From assembly GCA_945862325.1 (NCBI GenBank), contig CAMAXZ010000002.1, positions 1 to 64,000 on the forward strand: DNA of 64,000 bases. The letters are read 5' to 3'. Origin of the DNA: Klebsiella pneumoniae. Lineage in GTDB: Bacteria > Myxococcota_A > UBA796 > SXON01. Made by a program: the position numbers and the translations under genes. The notes below the pieces were generated by a model that saw only the letters and a list, made by a program, of their open reading frames with translations, did no database searches and was not told where the DNA came from. Shown here in pieces: positions 42,940 to 52,238 of this stretch (its first letter is position 1; every line of letters starts with the position of its first letter).

Positions 42940-43832
42940 GTACGATCCTCCACGCTGTCGCCGTCCAGGATGTACAGCTCCACCTTCCCGAATCCGTCAG
43001 AGCGCACGAGGTCCGGGCGGATGCGGGCGTCGCGGAGGCGGCCGCGCAGCCGGGACAGCGTGACGTCGAGCTTGTGGCGCAGAAGGTGCGGGTCGTCTTC
43101 CTCGGGCCAGAGCTCCCGCGCGAGGATCTCCCAGCCGACCGGACCATCGAACGCCACGAGCTCGCTGATCAGGCGCGCGGCGCGCCCCGAGAGCGCGAGG
43201 GGCTCGCCCCCTTCCGGTCGCAGGTGCACCGTGTCGAACTGCGCGACGACGCGCACCCGACGCGCCACCCCGCCGTCGAGCCGCGTCACGGTTCCACGGG
43301 CGCCGTCGATCGCGAGGCCCACCGCGCGAAACGTGCGCCCGTCGAGCTCCCAGGTGTCGCCTACCTCGACGCGTCGGCTGACCCCGCCGATGGTCAGGCG
43401 CCACTCCTCGCCGTCGCCCCAGAGGTGCGCCGAGGCGTCCGGGACGAGGCGCGGCACGAGCTCCGGGCGCGGACGGGTGAGCAGGCTGCAGACGCCGCTG
43501 ACGACCACCCGCGGCAGACCGTCGCCTTCGACCGCGAACACCGCCGCCGGCAACGAGACTTCTTCCACGGTGAGGTCCAGGCCGTCGGCCACCGTGATGC
43601 ACTGGCCCGGCGCGAGCACCAGCGAGGCGACGCGCTCGCCGTCCACCGTGAACCGCCCGCGCAAGGGAAGAAGCAAGAGCTCCTGACCCCGGAGGCTGAC
43701 CATCGCATGGGCCTCGGACACGCGCGGGTCGGACAGGCTGAGCGCCGCGGACCACAGCCGACCGATCAGGTCGCCGTGCCCGAGCTCGACGCTCACGCCG
43801 TCAGGGATCCGCAGTCGTACGTACGCGCGCAT
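42936..43832 (-). CDS. FHA domain plus winged-helix DNA-binding regulator
   Basis: The 298-residue protein has an N-terminal FHA-like domain (about 5-95; IGRLWSAAL, then SEAHAMVSL with the Ser-x-x-His site), a middle beta-rich part (about 100-205) and a C-terminal OmpR-type winged helix (about 208-290; LSGRAARLISELVAFDGPVG, ILARELWPEEDDP, LDVTLSRLRGRL). FHA domains bind phosphothreonine, so the coupled kinase is the obvious upstream partner: kinase signal, FHA docking, transcription output. It is the first gene of the operon with a TAGCAT element six bases before ATG. Confidence 0.82.
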   Translation of the reverse strand: MRAYVRLRIPDGVSVELGHGDLIGRLWSAALSLSDPRVSEAHAMVSLRGQELLLLPLRGRFTVDGERVASLVLAPGQCITVADGLDLTVEEVSLPAAVFAVEGDGLPRVVVSGVCSLLTRPRPELVPRLVPDASAHLWGDGEEWRLTIGGVSRRVEVGDTWELDGRTFRAVGLAIDGARGTVTRLDGGVARRVRVVAQFDTVHLRPEGGEPLALSGRAARLISELVAFDGPVGWEILARELWPEEDDPHLLRHKLDVTLSRLRGRLRDARIRPDLVRSDGFGKVELYILDGDSVEDRT

Positions 43833-43838
43833 CGTGCG

Positions 43839-43844
43839 ATGCTA
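43839..43844 (-). promoter_or_regulatory. -10 element (TAGCAT), leaderless layout
   Basis: On the minus strand TAGCAT is followed by CGCACG and the ATG at 43832, with no ribosome-binding site between. Confidence 0.45.
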
Positions 43845-43849
43845 TCGCT

Positions 43850-44620
43850 TCACGCCGCCGCTCGCGCCTCCGCGGCCCGACGCATGCGGTGCTCGAACCA
43901 CAACCCGCCGCCGGGCACCATCGCCGCGGCAAAACCCAGGGCGGTCGTGGCCGCGCTCCAGCCGCCCGCCCGCGCCGCGGCGCCGAGCCCGTTCACGAAC
44001 ACGAAGATCAACACCCCGTGCACCCAACCGAACCAGCCCGCCCCGCCGTCGAGCACGACGCCCGCGCCGTACTTGGCTGGGAGGTAGACGAGGAACAAGG
44101 CGATCGCCGAGAGCGCCTCGAGGCGTGACCACCGCCAGAAGCCCTCGAGCACGAGGGCGTCGGCGTCGGGCGCGGGGTCGGCCGCGGGCGTCGGCATCCC
44201 GCGCGCGAGGGCCCACGCCACCGTGCCGGCCACCGCCGCGCCGAGCGCCGCGGTCATCGCCCACTCGGCTCCGGCGCCACGCCCGACCATCGCGCCGATG
44301 GACGCCCCGAGACAGGCCCGGGCCGCGAGGCCGCGCCACGCCTGCCGCTGCGGGGTGCGGGCGCCCAGCATCCCGAGGTGCAGCGCCGCGAGGCTGAGCA
44401 GCATGCTCGCGCTCACCCACGGCGCCCCCATGCTGACCCCGGTCGACTTCAGCAGCCCGTATCCGGCCAGCCACGTGAACACGAAGCCGAGCGGAAGGAG
44501 GCCCCAGGCCGCGACGAGGCGCTCCCGCTGCGACCGTGGGCTCGTCGACAGCATGACCCCACCGGCGAACAGCGCCACGCCGATGAACTTGAAGACACGT
44601 AGGACGAGCCAGGGTTCCAT
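43850..44620 (-). CDS. Membrane protein with DUF3817-like C-terminal half
   Basis: The 256-residue protein has about seven transmembrane helices. The C-terminal half (from about 160) has FWRWSRLEALSAIALFLVYL, then GWFGWVHGVLIFVFVNGLG, the helix-E-helix-HG pattern of DUF3817 (YdzA-like) proteins. The N-terminal half has four further helices (FKFIGVALFAGGVML, then FVFTWLAGYGLL). Family function is unknown. It ends 17 bases before the FHA gene start region and starts near an ATAACA element. Confidence 0.75.
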   Translation of the reverse strand: MEPWLVLRVFKFIGVALFAGGVMLSTSPRSQRERLVAAWGLLPLGFVFTWLAGYGLLKSTGVSMGAPWVSASMLLSLAALHLGMLGARTPQRQAWRGLAARACLGASIGAMVGRGAGAEWAMTAALGAAVAGTVAWALARGMPTPAADPAPDADALVLEGFWRWSRLEALSAIALFLVYLPAKYGAGVVLDGGAGWFGWVHGVLIFVFVNGLGAAARAGGWSAATTALGFAAAMVPGGGLWFEHRMRRAAEARAAA

Positions 44621-44681
44621 CGCCGGCTGTTATTCCGCCACGACCCGTGAGGGGCGTCCGCTGCCAAACCGTGACGCGCCC

Positions 44682-45680
44682 TCAGTTGGCGCCCGCGGCC
44701 CACGCGAGCTCGGCCCGCCGCCACACGTACCCCTCGTCGGGCGCCGGGTCCGGCTCGGCGAGGTGCGCCCGTACCACCGACGCGAACCACGCGTCGAAGG
44801 GCCCGCACGAGAACCCGAGCTCGGCGGTGAGCAGCGCCGGATCGGGCCGCGAACACCAGGCCCCCGAGAACGGCGAGAAGGTGGCGTCGATCCCCGCGTC
44901 GCTCAGCGCCGCGGACGGGGCGGCGACGATGCGCGGCGCGACGCCCAGGACGTCGGCGGCCCGCCCGACCAAGGCGCGGAGCGTCGTCTCGTCCGGCATC
45001 GCGACGTTGTACGCCGGCGAGGGGGTCGCGACCCCCTCGGCGAGCCGCGCCACGAGCTGCGCCACGTCTTCCGACCACACGTAGCGCACAGGGGCGACGC
45101 CGCCGTCGGGGAGCAGGACCGGCCCACCATCGAGGAGACGCTGGAGGTACGCCCACAATCGGCGCGACCCATCCCCCGCCCCGAGCACCACGGGCAGCCG
45201 CAAGAGGACCGCGTCGAGGCCATCGTCGCGCCGCCGGCGCACCTCGGCCTCCGCGGCGCGCTTGCCCATTCCGTACACCCAGTTGGCGTGATCGCGCGTG
45301 CCGGGCGGCGGCTCGGCCATCGCGGGCTTCTCGGCGTCGGACTCGGCGAACGGCGGCGTGCGGTCCGATGCCACGAGGTACACCTGGCCCGTGGAGATCA
45401 TCACGTAGCGGCCGGGCGCGAACCCGGGCACGTCGAGAACCGCGCGGATGTCCGCCGCCGTGTAGCCCAGCAGATCGACCGTGAGGTCGAAGCGCCGCCC
45501 GGCGAGCGCCCTGACCAGACCCCCGTCGGGTGCGCGGCGATCCGCGACCAGCACCGACACCCCATCGGGAGCGCGCCTGCCGCCGCGGGTGAGGACCGTC
45601 ACGCCGTGGCCCGCGGCGAGCAGCGCGCGGGCGGTCGGCGCGCCGAGGAGGCCGGTGCCGCCGAGGAGGAGGGTGTTCAT
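44682..45680 (-). CDS. NAD(P)-dependent epimerase/reductase (extended SDR)
   Basis: The 332-residue protein starts LLLGGTGLLGAPTARALLA (Rossmann GGTGxxG), has STGQVYLVASD (catalytic Ser/Thr region) and WVYGMGKRAAE with the YxxxK pair. The C-terminal region resembles the isoflavone-reductase/NmrA-like or sugar epimerase group. Substrate not predictable. The ATG at 45680 follows TACCTG by six bases, and it is divergent from a lipoprotein gene 72 bases away. Confidence 0.87.
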   Translation of the reverse strand: MNTLLLGGTGLLGAPTARALLAAGHGVTVLTRGGRRAPDGVSVLVADRRAPDGGLVRALAGRRFDLTVDLLGYTAADIRAVLDVPGFAPGRYVMISTGQVYLVASDRTPPFAESDAEKPAMAEPPPGTRDHANWVYGMGKRAAEAEVRRRRDDGLDAVLLRLPVVLGAGDGSRRLWAYLQRLLDGGPVLLPDGGVAPVRYVWSEDVAQLVARLAEGVATPSPAYNVAMPDETTLRALVGRAADVLGVAPRIVAAPSAALSDAGIDATFSPFSGAWCSRPDPALLTAELGFSCGPFDAWFASVVRAHLAEPDPAPDEGYVWRRAELAWAAGAN

Positions 45681-45752
45681 TGTGAGCAGGTAGCGTGTCG
45701 TCGTGAATGGGGCGCCCACACGCGCGTCTGATCGCGACACCCGGAGCCGACG

Positions 45753-46454
45753 TTGCCGTCGTTTCTCGTCCTCGCCCCTGTCTTCCTCGCCTGCTACGCC
45801 ACAAAGGTGCTCCGTGCGCCCTCCCTGATGCCAGAAGAGCCGGTCTCGGCGCTGATGGTGTCCACGATCGTCGAGACCCAGCAGCAAGAGAACAGCGACA
45901 GCCTCGTCGGCGCGATCCAGACCGGCGTCGACCTCGCCAACAACGCCGAGCTCGACATGTTCGGCGGCACGGTCGAGCCCGCGCTCACGACCTGGCTGAC
46001 GACCATGGGGGTCAACCAGGCCGCCGACAAGACGCGCCTGATGACCGGCAAGGACACCGATTGGGCCGCCGTCGCGAACGACTTCACCGTGTTGTCCGGC
46101 ACCTGGGTGGACCCGGACGGCCTCGGCATGCGCATCGCCACCGACACCCTGTTCGGCGAGGGGCCCATGCGCACCCTGGCGGAGCGTGTGGGCGCCAAGG
46201 ACCCCCGCGAGCTCTACAGCTACACCACCGTCACCGTCGTCCCCATGCACGAGTGGCTCTTCGTCGGGGTTCCCCGCGTGCGCGTGAGCGTCGTGGTTCA
46301 CGACCGGGACGGGAAGCCGGTGCTTCGGGCGCGCGCGTGGGGCGTCGGGCAACGTACGGCGTTCTTCATCGATCGCTCGCCGGACAGCCTCGGCAAGGGC
46401 TTCGCCGAGGCGATGGCGAACCTCGCCGAGGCCGAGATCGAGCCGCTCGACTGA
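45753..46454 (+). CDS. Hypothetical lipoprotein
   Basis: The 233-residue protein starts at TTG and has a lipoprotein signal (APVFLAC, Cys 14). The mature part is a mixed alpha/beta domain with no known motif; stretches such as ELYSYTTVTVVPMHEWLFVG and VRVSVVVHDRDGKPVLRAR suggest a beta sheet near residues 150-200. It converges with the ferritin-like/ATP-grasp gene (four bases between stops). Function unknown. Confidence 0.7.
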   Translation: MPSFLVLAPVFLACYATKVLRAPSLMPEEPVSALMVSTIVETQQQENSDSLVGAIQTGVDLANNAELDMFGGTVEPALTTWLTTMGVNQAADKTRLMTGKDTDWAAVANDFTVLSGTWVDPDGLGMRIATDTLFGEGPMRTLAERVGAKDPRELYSYTTVTVVPMHEWLFVGVPRVRVSVVVHDRDGKPVLRARAWGVGQRTAFFIDRSPDSLGKGFAEAMANLAEAEIEPLD

Positions 46455-46457
46455 GGG

Positions 46458-48434
46458 TCAGCCGTCGATCCACCGCAGCGCCCGCTCTCCCACCGCCGCG
46501 AGCGTGACGCGCTCCCGCGCGGCGTCCGGGTCGGTCGTGAACCAGATCCCTTCGGTCACACGGCCGTCTTCCACGATCACCGGGCAGGCCCCCCGAGCCG
46601 CTTCGGCCAGACGCGCGAAGCTCGGGTGCCCGCGCCGGCGGATCGCCGCGCGCGAGAGGTGGAGCCAGCGCGCGGGGCCGGCGGCGCGTACGCGGGCCCC
46701 CACGGCCAGCGCCACGCGCCCCATGGTCACCCGCGGGTTCAGCTCGACGAGCGGCTTGAGCCGAAGCGCCTCCCCGTCGCGCCACACGAGCGCGTCGAGC
46801 CCCGCCGGGCCTACATAGCCGCGCGCAGCCATCTCGCGCCCGAGGCGGCGCGCCACCTCGCCGAGCACGTCCGCGAACCCGCCGGCCACGCGCCGCAGCG
46901 CCGCGTCCGCCCCGACCAGCTGCCGACCGAGCACCGCCCCGAGGTAGCCCCCACGCGCGTTCGTGAGGAAGAACGCCCACGGATACGTGTGCACGGACCC
47001 GTCCGCACGAACGTCGAACTGGAGCGACACGTCCGCCACACGATCCAACCACGGCTCGACCACCACCGCGCCCTGCCCGGCGAGCACCGCCGCGACCCAC
47101 GCGCGCGCGTCCGGGTCCGACGGGCGACGGGCGCCGCGGCCGGCGGTGCCGAGGGGCGCCTTCCACACCACCGAGGGGCCGAACTCGGCGGTCGCGGCGT
47201 CAACCGACGCGAGATCGGCGCACGCGACGCCCACGACCGCCGGGTCGCACAGGTCGGGCCACGCGGCGAGCTGTTGGACCGACCAGGACTTTTCGTAAAG
47301 CGCGCGCCACGGCGGCTCCCACCGCGCGCCGGCATCGAGCGGCCCCAGACGCGCGGCGACCGCCGGCCCCCAGCCCCACGGCGCGAACCCGCCCAGGGTG
47401 CGGCCCTCCAGAGACGCGAGATCCGGCACGATCTCAGGGAGCGTCACCCCCGCGCGCGCCAGCTCCGCGAGGAACGCGACGGAGGGGAGGCGCGGCAGCA
47501 CGGCGACGTCGTCGCGCTTGACGAGGAAGAGCAGAACCCCCGCGAGATCGGCCGCGATCCCCGCGGTCGTGGGGTCCTCCACCGCGGAGCCACGCGCGAC
47601 CTCGCTCTCGACGTCCGGCACGAACAGGTGGACCAGCGGCGGACGGCCCTTCGAGGCCGCGAACACAGCGAGACGATCGAGGTAGTCCGCGTCGAACCCC
47701 GCGCGCTCGCGCGGGGCGCGGAGCATCGGGTCGGCCTTCGCGCGCGCCGGGGTGAGCGGCGCGGGGAGGGCCGACAGCACGTCGTCCCACAGCGACCCGC
47801 CCGGCGGTGTCCAGCGCTGAAACCACGACAATCCATGGCGGACGTGGCGGATCTCGTCCTCCAGCACGCCATCGAGCACCCGCGCCGTGACCTCGTCGCC
47901 CGCGGCCCGGAAGGCGCCGGCCCACCGCGCGGCAAAATCCAGGTTGGCCTGCTCGAAGGTGAGGGCGAGCCCGGCGAGGAAGCGCCGAGGATCGTCCACG
48001 CCGGAGAGCGCGTCCCAGAAGTACCGGTTCATCGGCACCTCCCCGAGGGTCACCCCCGTGGCGCCCATGCGGTGGACGTACGCCGCGAGGTGGCGCTGCT
48101 CGTCCTCGAGGATGCCCTCGAGCCCGAGCCGAAACGGAAGGGGCGTGTCCGGAAAGCGAAGGATCGCCGCGGCGAGCAGCTCGAGCGCGAGCAGCTCGTG
48201 ATTGGCGAAGAAGTGCAGGACGGTGCCGCGCACCTCGGCCCGGTCCACGGCGTTGGGGCTCGGAAACACCGCGCGCACCCGCGCGCCTCGGGGAGGCAGG
48301 CCCCAACCGTCGCCCCGTCCCGGCGCCTCCGGAATCGCGCGGTCCCACGCAAGATCGGCCTCGGTCGCCAACTTGTCCGCCAGCGTACGCCCATGCAGGA
48401 CGCGCCAGGCGCGGGGCTCGGGAGCGCGCACCAC
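46458..48434 (-). CDS. Fusion of a DUF455-like ferritin domain and an ATP-grasp-like domain
   Basis: The 658-residue protein starts at GTG two bases after the HAD stop. Residues about 1-260 resemble the DUF455/COG2833 ferritin-like family, with four helices bearing carboxylate/His pairs: HELLALE (79-85), EDEQRH (110-115), TFEQANLDF (160s) and LEDEIRHVRH (191-200), the expected di-metal ligands. The C-terminal about 350 residues have an ATP-grasp-like core: VVWKAPLGTAGRGARRP (nucleotide lysine and glycine loop) and the metal motif VELNPRVTMG (about 564). A diiron oxygenase or sensor joined to a carboxylate ligase suggests two-step modification of a peptide or small molecule. The architecture is clear; the role is not. 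Confidence 0.75.
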   Translation of the reverse strand: MVRAPEPRAWRVLHGRTLADKLATEADLAWDRAIPEAPGRGDGWGLPPRGARVRAVFPSPNAVDRAEVRGTVLHFFANHELLALELLAAAILRFPDTPLPFRLGLEGILEDEQRHLAAYVHRMGATGVTLGEVPMNRYFWDALSGVDDPRRFLAGLALTFEQANLDFAARWAGAFRAAGDEVTARVLDGVLEDEIRHVRHGLSWFQRWTPPGGSLWDDVLSALPAPLTPARAKADPMLRAPRERAGFDADYLDRLAVFAASKGRPPLVHLFVPDVESEVARGSAVEDPTTAGIAADLAGVLLFLVKRDDVAVLPRLPSVAFLAELARAGVTLPEIVPDLASLEGRTLGGFAPWGWGPAVAARLGPLDAGARWEPPWRALYEKSWSVQQLAAWPDLCDPAVVGVACADLASVDAATAEFGPSVVWKAPLGTAGRGARRPSDPDARAWVAAVLAGQGAVVVEPWLDRVADVSLQFDVRADGSVHTYPWAFFLTNARGGYLGAVLGRQLVGADAALRRVAGGFADVLGEVARRLGREMAARGYVGPAGLDALVWRDGEALRLKPLVELNPRVTMGRVALAVGARVRAAGPARWLHLSRAAIRRRGHPSFARLAEAARGACPVIVEDGRVTEGIWFTTDPDAARERVTLAAVGERALRWIDG

Positions 48435-48436
48435 GA

Positions 48437-49123
48437 TCAGGCTTCCGGCGGCCCCGCTTCGTCGAGCATCGCGAGGATACCGCTCCGATCTCGATAATCG
48501 CGCACCACCAGCCGTGCGCCCGCCGCGCGGAGGCGCGCCTCGTGCGCGTCGGACTGCGCGACGCCGACGAAGCCGACGCCGAGCTGGCGAGCGGCTCGCA
48601 CGTCCCACACGCCGTCGCCGACCGACGTGGCGGGCGATCCCGGCGTCCACCCCACCGCGAGCAGGGCCCGACGGACGAGCTCCGCGCGATCGATCCCCGG
48701 CTTGGAACAGGAGCAGGGCATCGCCGGGCGGTCGATCCCGGCCGAGCGGAGCTTCAACGTCGTGATCGCGTGGATGTTCCCAGTGGCGAGCCCAGCGCGC
48801 CCGGACACGGCGGCGAGGAGCTCCGGTGCGCCGTCGATGGGCTGGAAGCGGTTGGCCGGCTCGCCCAGCAGCGCCTCGAAGCCCTGGAGCAACGCCGCTT
48901 CGTAGGTGTCCCTCTCGTCGTCGGTGAGCCCGCGCCCGCGCCAGGCTTCGGAGAGGCTGTTCACGAGCCCGTGATCGGTGTGGATCGGGAGCGACGCCCA
49001 GTCGAGGTCCGCCGGCACCGGGCGGCCCAGGGCCACCGCGATGCGGCCCACCCAGTGCCCCCAGTCGAACGCGGCCTCGTGGATGAGGGTCTTGTCGAGA
49101 TCGAAGACGAGGGGGCGCGGCAT
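48437..49123 (-). CDS. HAD-superfamily hydrolase
   Basis: The 228-residue protein has HAD motif I FDLDKTL (7-13), where the usual second Asp of DxD is present, motif II in LATGNIHAI, a Lys in SKPGIDR and motif IV VGDGVWDVRAA. A helical cap lies between about 18 and 85. It is typical of phosphoglycolate-phosphatase-like enzymes. It is the first gene of a unit with the ferritin-like/ATP-grasp fusion, two bases downstream, so it may dephosphorylate a product or intermediate of that enzyme. Confidence 0.87.
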   Translation of the reverse strand: MPRPLVFDLDKTLIHEAAFDWGHWVGRIAVALGRPVPADLDWASLPIHTDHGLVNSLSEAWRGRGLTDDERDTYEAALLQGFEALLGEPANRFQPIDGAPELLAAVSGRAGLATGNIHAITTLKLRSAGIDRPAMPCSCSKPGIDRAELVRRALLAVGWTPGSPATSVGDGVWDVRAARQLGVGFVGVAQSDAHEARLRAAGARLVVRDYRDRSGILAMLDEAGPPEA

Positions 49124-49140
49124 GCTCCCCGTTATCCCGC

Positions 49141-49170
49141 TTGCCGGGCCGGCCCGACGGGCGCTACCCT
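49141..49170 (+). promoter_or_regulatory. Promoter of the GH1 gene, leaderless layout
   Basis: TTGCCG (49141-49146), 18 bases, TACCCT (49165-49170), six bases, ATG at 49177. It matches the HMA-gene promoter (TTGCCA, 18 bases, TATCCT, six bases) in every spacing. Confidence 0.55.
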
Positions 49171-49176
49171 ACGACG

Positions 49177-50631
49177 ATGCTCGTCCTCCTCCTCGCCTGC
49201 GCTTCGGACACGACGGCCGACTCCGCCGAACCCACGTTCCCCGCGGACTTCCTCTGGGGTACGGCCGTCGCCGGCTTCCAGGTGGATGCGGGCTGCCCCA
49301 CGGTCGACCCCGAGGAGTGCACCGACGACGCGAGCGACTGGTACCAGTGGGTCACCGATCCCGAGCTTCAAGCAGACGGTTCTACGCACTTGAGCGGGCA
49401 CCCGATCACCGACGCCCCCGGCCACTACGAGCTCTGGCCGCAGGACGTCGCCGCGGCGCGCGACCTCGGCACGGTGGCCTTCCGCACGAGCCTGGAGTGG
49501 TCGCGGCTGTTTCCGGACGGCGCCGCGGAGTCCGCCACCACCGTGGAGGAGCTCCGCGCCCACGCGGACCCCACCGCGGTCGCGCATTATCGAAGCTACC
49601 TCGAGGGAATCCGCGCCGCCGGGCTCGAGCCCTACGTGACCCTGACCCACTACACACTGCCAGTTTGGATCCACGACGGAAAGGCCTGTCACGTCGACAT
49701 CGACGGCTGCACCGACCGCGGGTGGGCCGACCTCGAGCGCCTGCGCCCCGCCATCGCGCTGTACAGCGCGTTCTGCGCGGAGGAGTTCGGCGACCTCGTC
49801 GACGAGTGGGCCACACAGAACGAACCGCTCGCGATCGTCCTCGCGGGGTACCTGCTGCCGGGCGAAGACCGCACGAACCCGCCGGGGGTCGTCCAGACGG
49901 ACCTGGCGTTCGAGGTGTTCTTCAACCTCATCGAGGGGCACGCCGCGATGTACGACGCGGTGCATGCCCACGACGGGGTGGACGCGAACGGCGACGGCGC
50001 CGCGGCCGCGGTGGGGCTCGTCGCCAACCTCGCGGCCGTGGCCCCCGACGATCCGGCCTCCGCCGACGACGCGCGCGGCGTGGAGCATGCGATGTACGTC
50101 TACAATCAACTCTTCCTCGACGGTGCGGTGCTCGGCCGGCTCGACCGCGACCTCGACGGGGTCGCGGAGGAGTCGCGCCCCGACCTCGCGGGCCGTATGG
50201 ATTGGCTCGGCGTCAACTACTACACCCGAATCACGGTGGTCGGGCTCGACGGGCCGCTGCTCGGGGGGTGGCCGATGTTCGACTTCTACCCGAAGGTCGT
50301 GTGGGAGGAATACCCGGACGGCATCGCGGACGTGGTGACGTGGGCGTCGCGCTACGACCTCCCGATGATCATCACCGAGAACGGCACCGTCGTGACCGAC
50401 GAGAGCACCGACCTGTTCTTGCGTCCGCACCTGCGCGCCCTGCTCGGCGCCGTCGACGACGGCGTCGACGTCCGCGGGTACTTCTATTGGTCACTCATGG
50501 ACAACTACGAGTGGAACCACGGCATGGACATCCGTATGGGGCTCCTCGAGGTCGACCCGCTCACGAAGGCGCGCACGCCCCGCCCGATGGCCGCCGATTA
50601 CGCCGAGATCATCCGTACCGGAGCGCCTTGA
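49177..50631 (+). CDS. Glycoside hydrolase family 1 (beta-glucosidase-like) lipoprotein
   Basis: The 484-residue enzyme keeps the GH1 landmarks: PADFLWGTAVAGFQVD near the N terminus, RTSLEWSRLFP, the acid/base in TQNEP (Glu 216), NYYTRI, and the nucleophile in IITENG (Glu 401), then YFYWSLMDNYEWNHG. Unusually for GH1, it begins with a lipoprotein signal (LVLLLAC, Cys 8), so it acts outside the cytoplasm, probably on beta-linked oligosaccharides at the outer surface. It is divergent from the HAD gene. Confidence 0.93.
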   Translation: MLVLLLACASDTTADSAEPTFPADFLWGTAVAGFQVDAGCPTVDPEECTDDASDWYQWVTDPELQADGSTHLSGHPITDAPGHYELWPQDVAAARDLGTVAFRTSLEWSRLFPDGAAESATTVEELRAHADPTAVAHYRSYLEGIRAAGLEPYVTLTHYTLPVWIHDGKACHVDIDGCTDRGWADLERLRPAIALYSAFCAEEFGDLVDEWATQNEPLAIVLAGYLLPGEDRTNPPGVVQTDLAFEVFFNLIEGHAAMYDAVHAHDGVDANGDGAAAAVGLVANLAAVAPDDPASADDARGVEHAMYVYNQLFLDGAVLGRLDRDLDGVAEESRPDLAGRMDWLGVNYYTRITVVGLDGPLLGGWPMFDFYPKVVWEEYPDGIADVVTWASRYDLPMIITENGTVVTDESTDLFLRPHLRALLGAVDDGVDVRGYFYWSLMDNYEWNHGMDIRMGLLEVDPLTKARTPRPMAADYAEIIRTGAP

Positions 50632-50644
50632 AGGGCGCGCCGGG

Positions 50645-51304
<660 letters not shown>

Positions 51305-51341
51305 GGGCACTCCGGGGCGCGCGAGTGTAGCCGGCCGCAGG

Positions 51342-52232
51342 TCAACCCGCGCCGTACGCCGCCGCCTCCGCGCGCAGCCGCTCGACGAGGAGCCGACCGG
51401 CAGGTCCGAGCGGACGATCGGCGCGTTGCACGAGGCGCGGCGTGAACCGATACCGAGACCCGCCGACGTAGTCGACCTCGACGAGGCGCCCGTCGGCGAG
51501 GTCGTCCCGCACGAGGTGCTCCGGCGCCCAACCGAAGCCCAGGCCCATGCGGAGCGCGTCGCGCTTCGCGAGGAAACCGGACAGGTACACCACACGTTCG
51601 CCGCCGAACATGTGGCGATCGAGGCCCTGATCGCTCGAATCCTGGATGGAGAGCTCCACGTGGTCCTGGAGGTCGCTCAGCGGGACTCCACGGGACCCCG
51701 CGAGGGCGTGATCCGGCGCGACGCACAACACACAGGTGATGTCGGGGAGCGCGTCCGCGAGCAGGCCCGGCCGCGGCTCGAAGTCCTTCACGATCATCAG
51801 CTCGGCCGACTCACGCTCGAAGCGGTACTGCACCCCCCGCAGGAACTCGACCTTGAGCTGGATGCGGGTGGGCACGCGCTGATCGCCCATGTGCTTGAGC
51901 GCGGCGAACACCGGGGCCAACGGCACGATCCCGTCGGCGATCAGCGTCAGGCGTGGCTCGTAGCCCTCGACGAAGCGCCGCGCGAGGTCCTGCACCCGCT
52001 CGGCCTGGGCGAGCAGGCGCAGGCCCTCGGCGAGCACGGCCTCGCCCGCCGGCGTGAGCGCGAGCCGGTACCCCGTGCGGTCCAAGAGTGGAAGTCCGAG
52101 CTGGTCTTCGAGCTTCGCGAGCTGGTAGCTGACCGCCGACGGCGCCTTGCGCAGCCTCCGCGCCGCGTGCGCGAGCCCGCCCTCGCGGATGACGGCGGCG
52201 AGGGCCTCGAGGGCGTCGAGATCGAGGCGCAC
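51342..52232 (-). CDS. LysR-family transcriptional regulator
   Basis: The 296-residue protein has an N-terminal winged helix (LEALAAVIREGGLAHAARRL, then APSAVSYQLAKLEDQLGLPL) and a periplasmic-binding-like effector domain (about 90-290). It starts at GTG six bases after the M28 peptidase stop, so it is co-transcribed with it and lies divergent from hppD across the peptidase gene. LysR proteins often regulate a divergent operon, so hppD is a candidate target. The effector is unknown. Confidence 0.92.
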   Translation of the reverse strand: MRLDLDALEALAAVIREGGLAHAARRLRKAPSAVSYQLAKLEDQLGLPLLDRTGYRLALTPAGEAVLAEGLRLLAQAERVQDLARRFVEGYEPRLTLIADGIVPLAPVFAALKHMGDQRVPTRIQLKVEFLRGVQYRFERESAELMIVKDFEPRPGLLADALPDITCVLCVAPDHALAGSRGVPLSDLQDHVELSIQDSSDQGLDRHMFGGERVVYLSGFLAKRDALRMGLGFGWAPEHLVRDDLADGRLVEVDYVGGSRYRFTPRLVQRADRPLGPAGRLLVERLRAEAAAYGAG

Positions 52233-52238
52233 GGTCGG

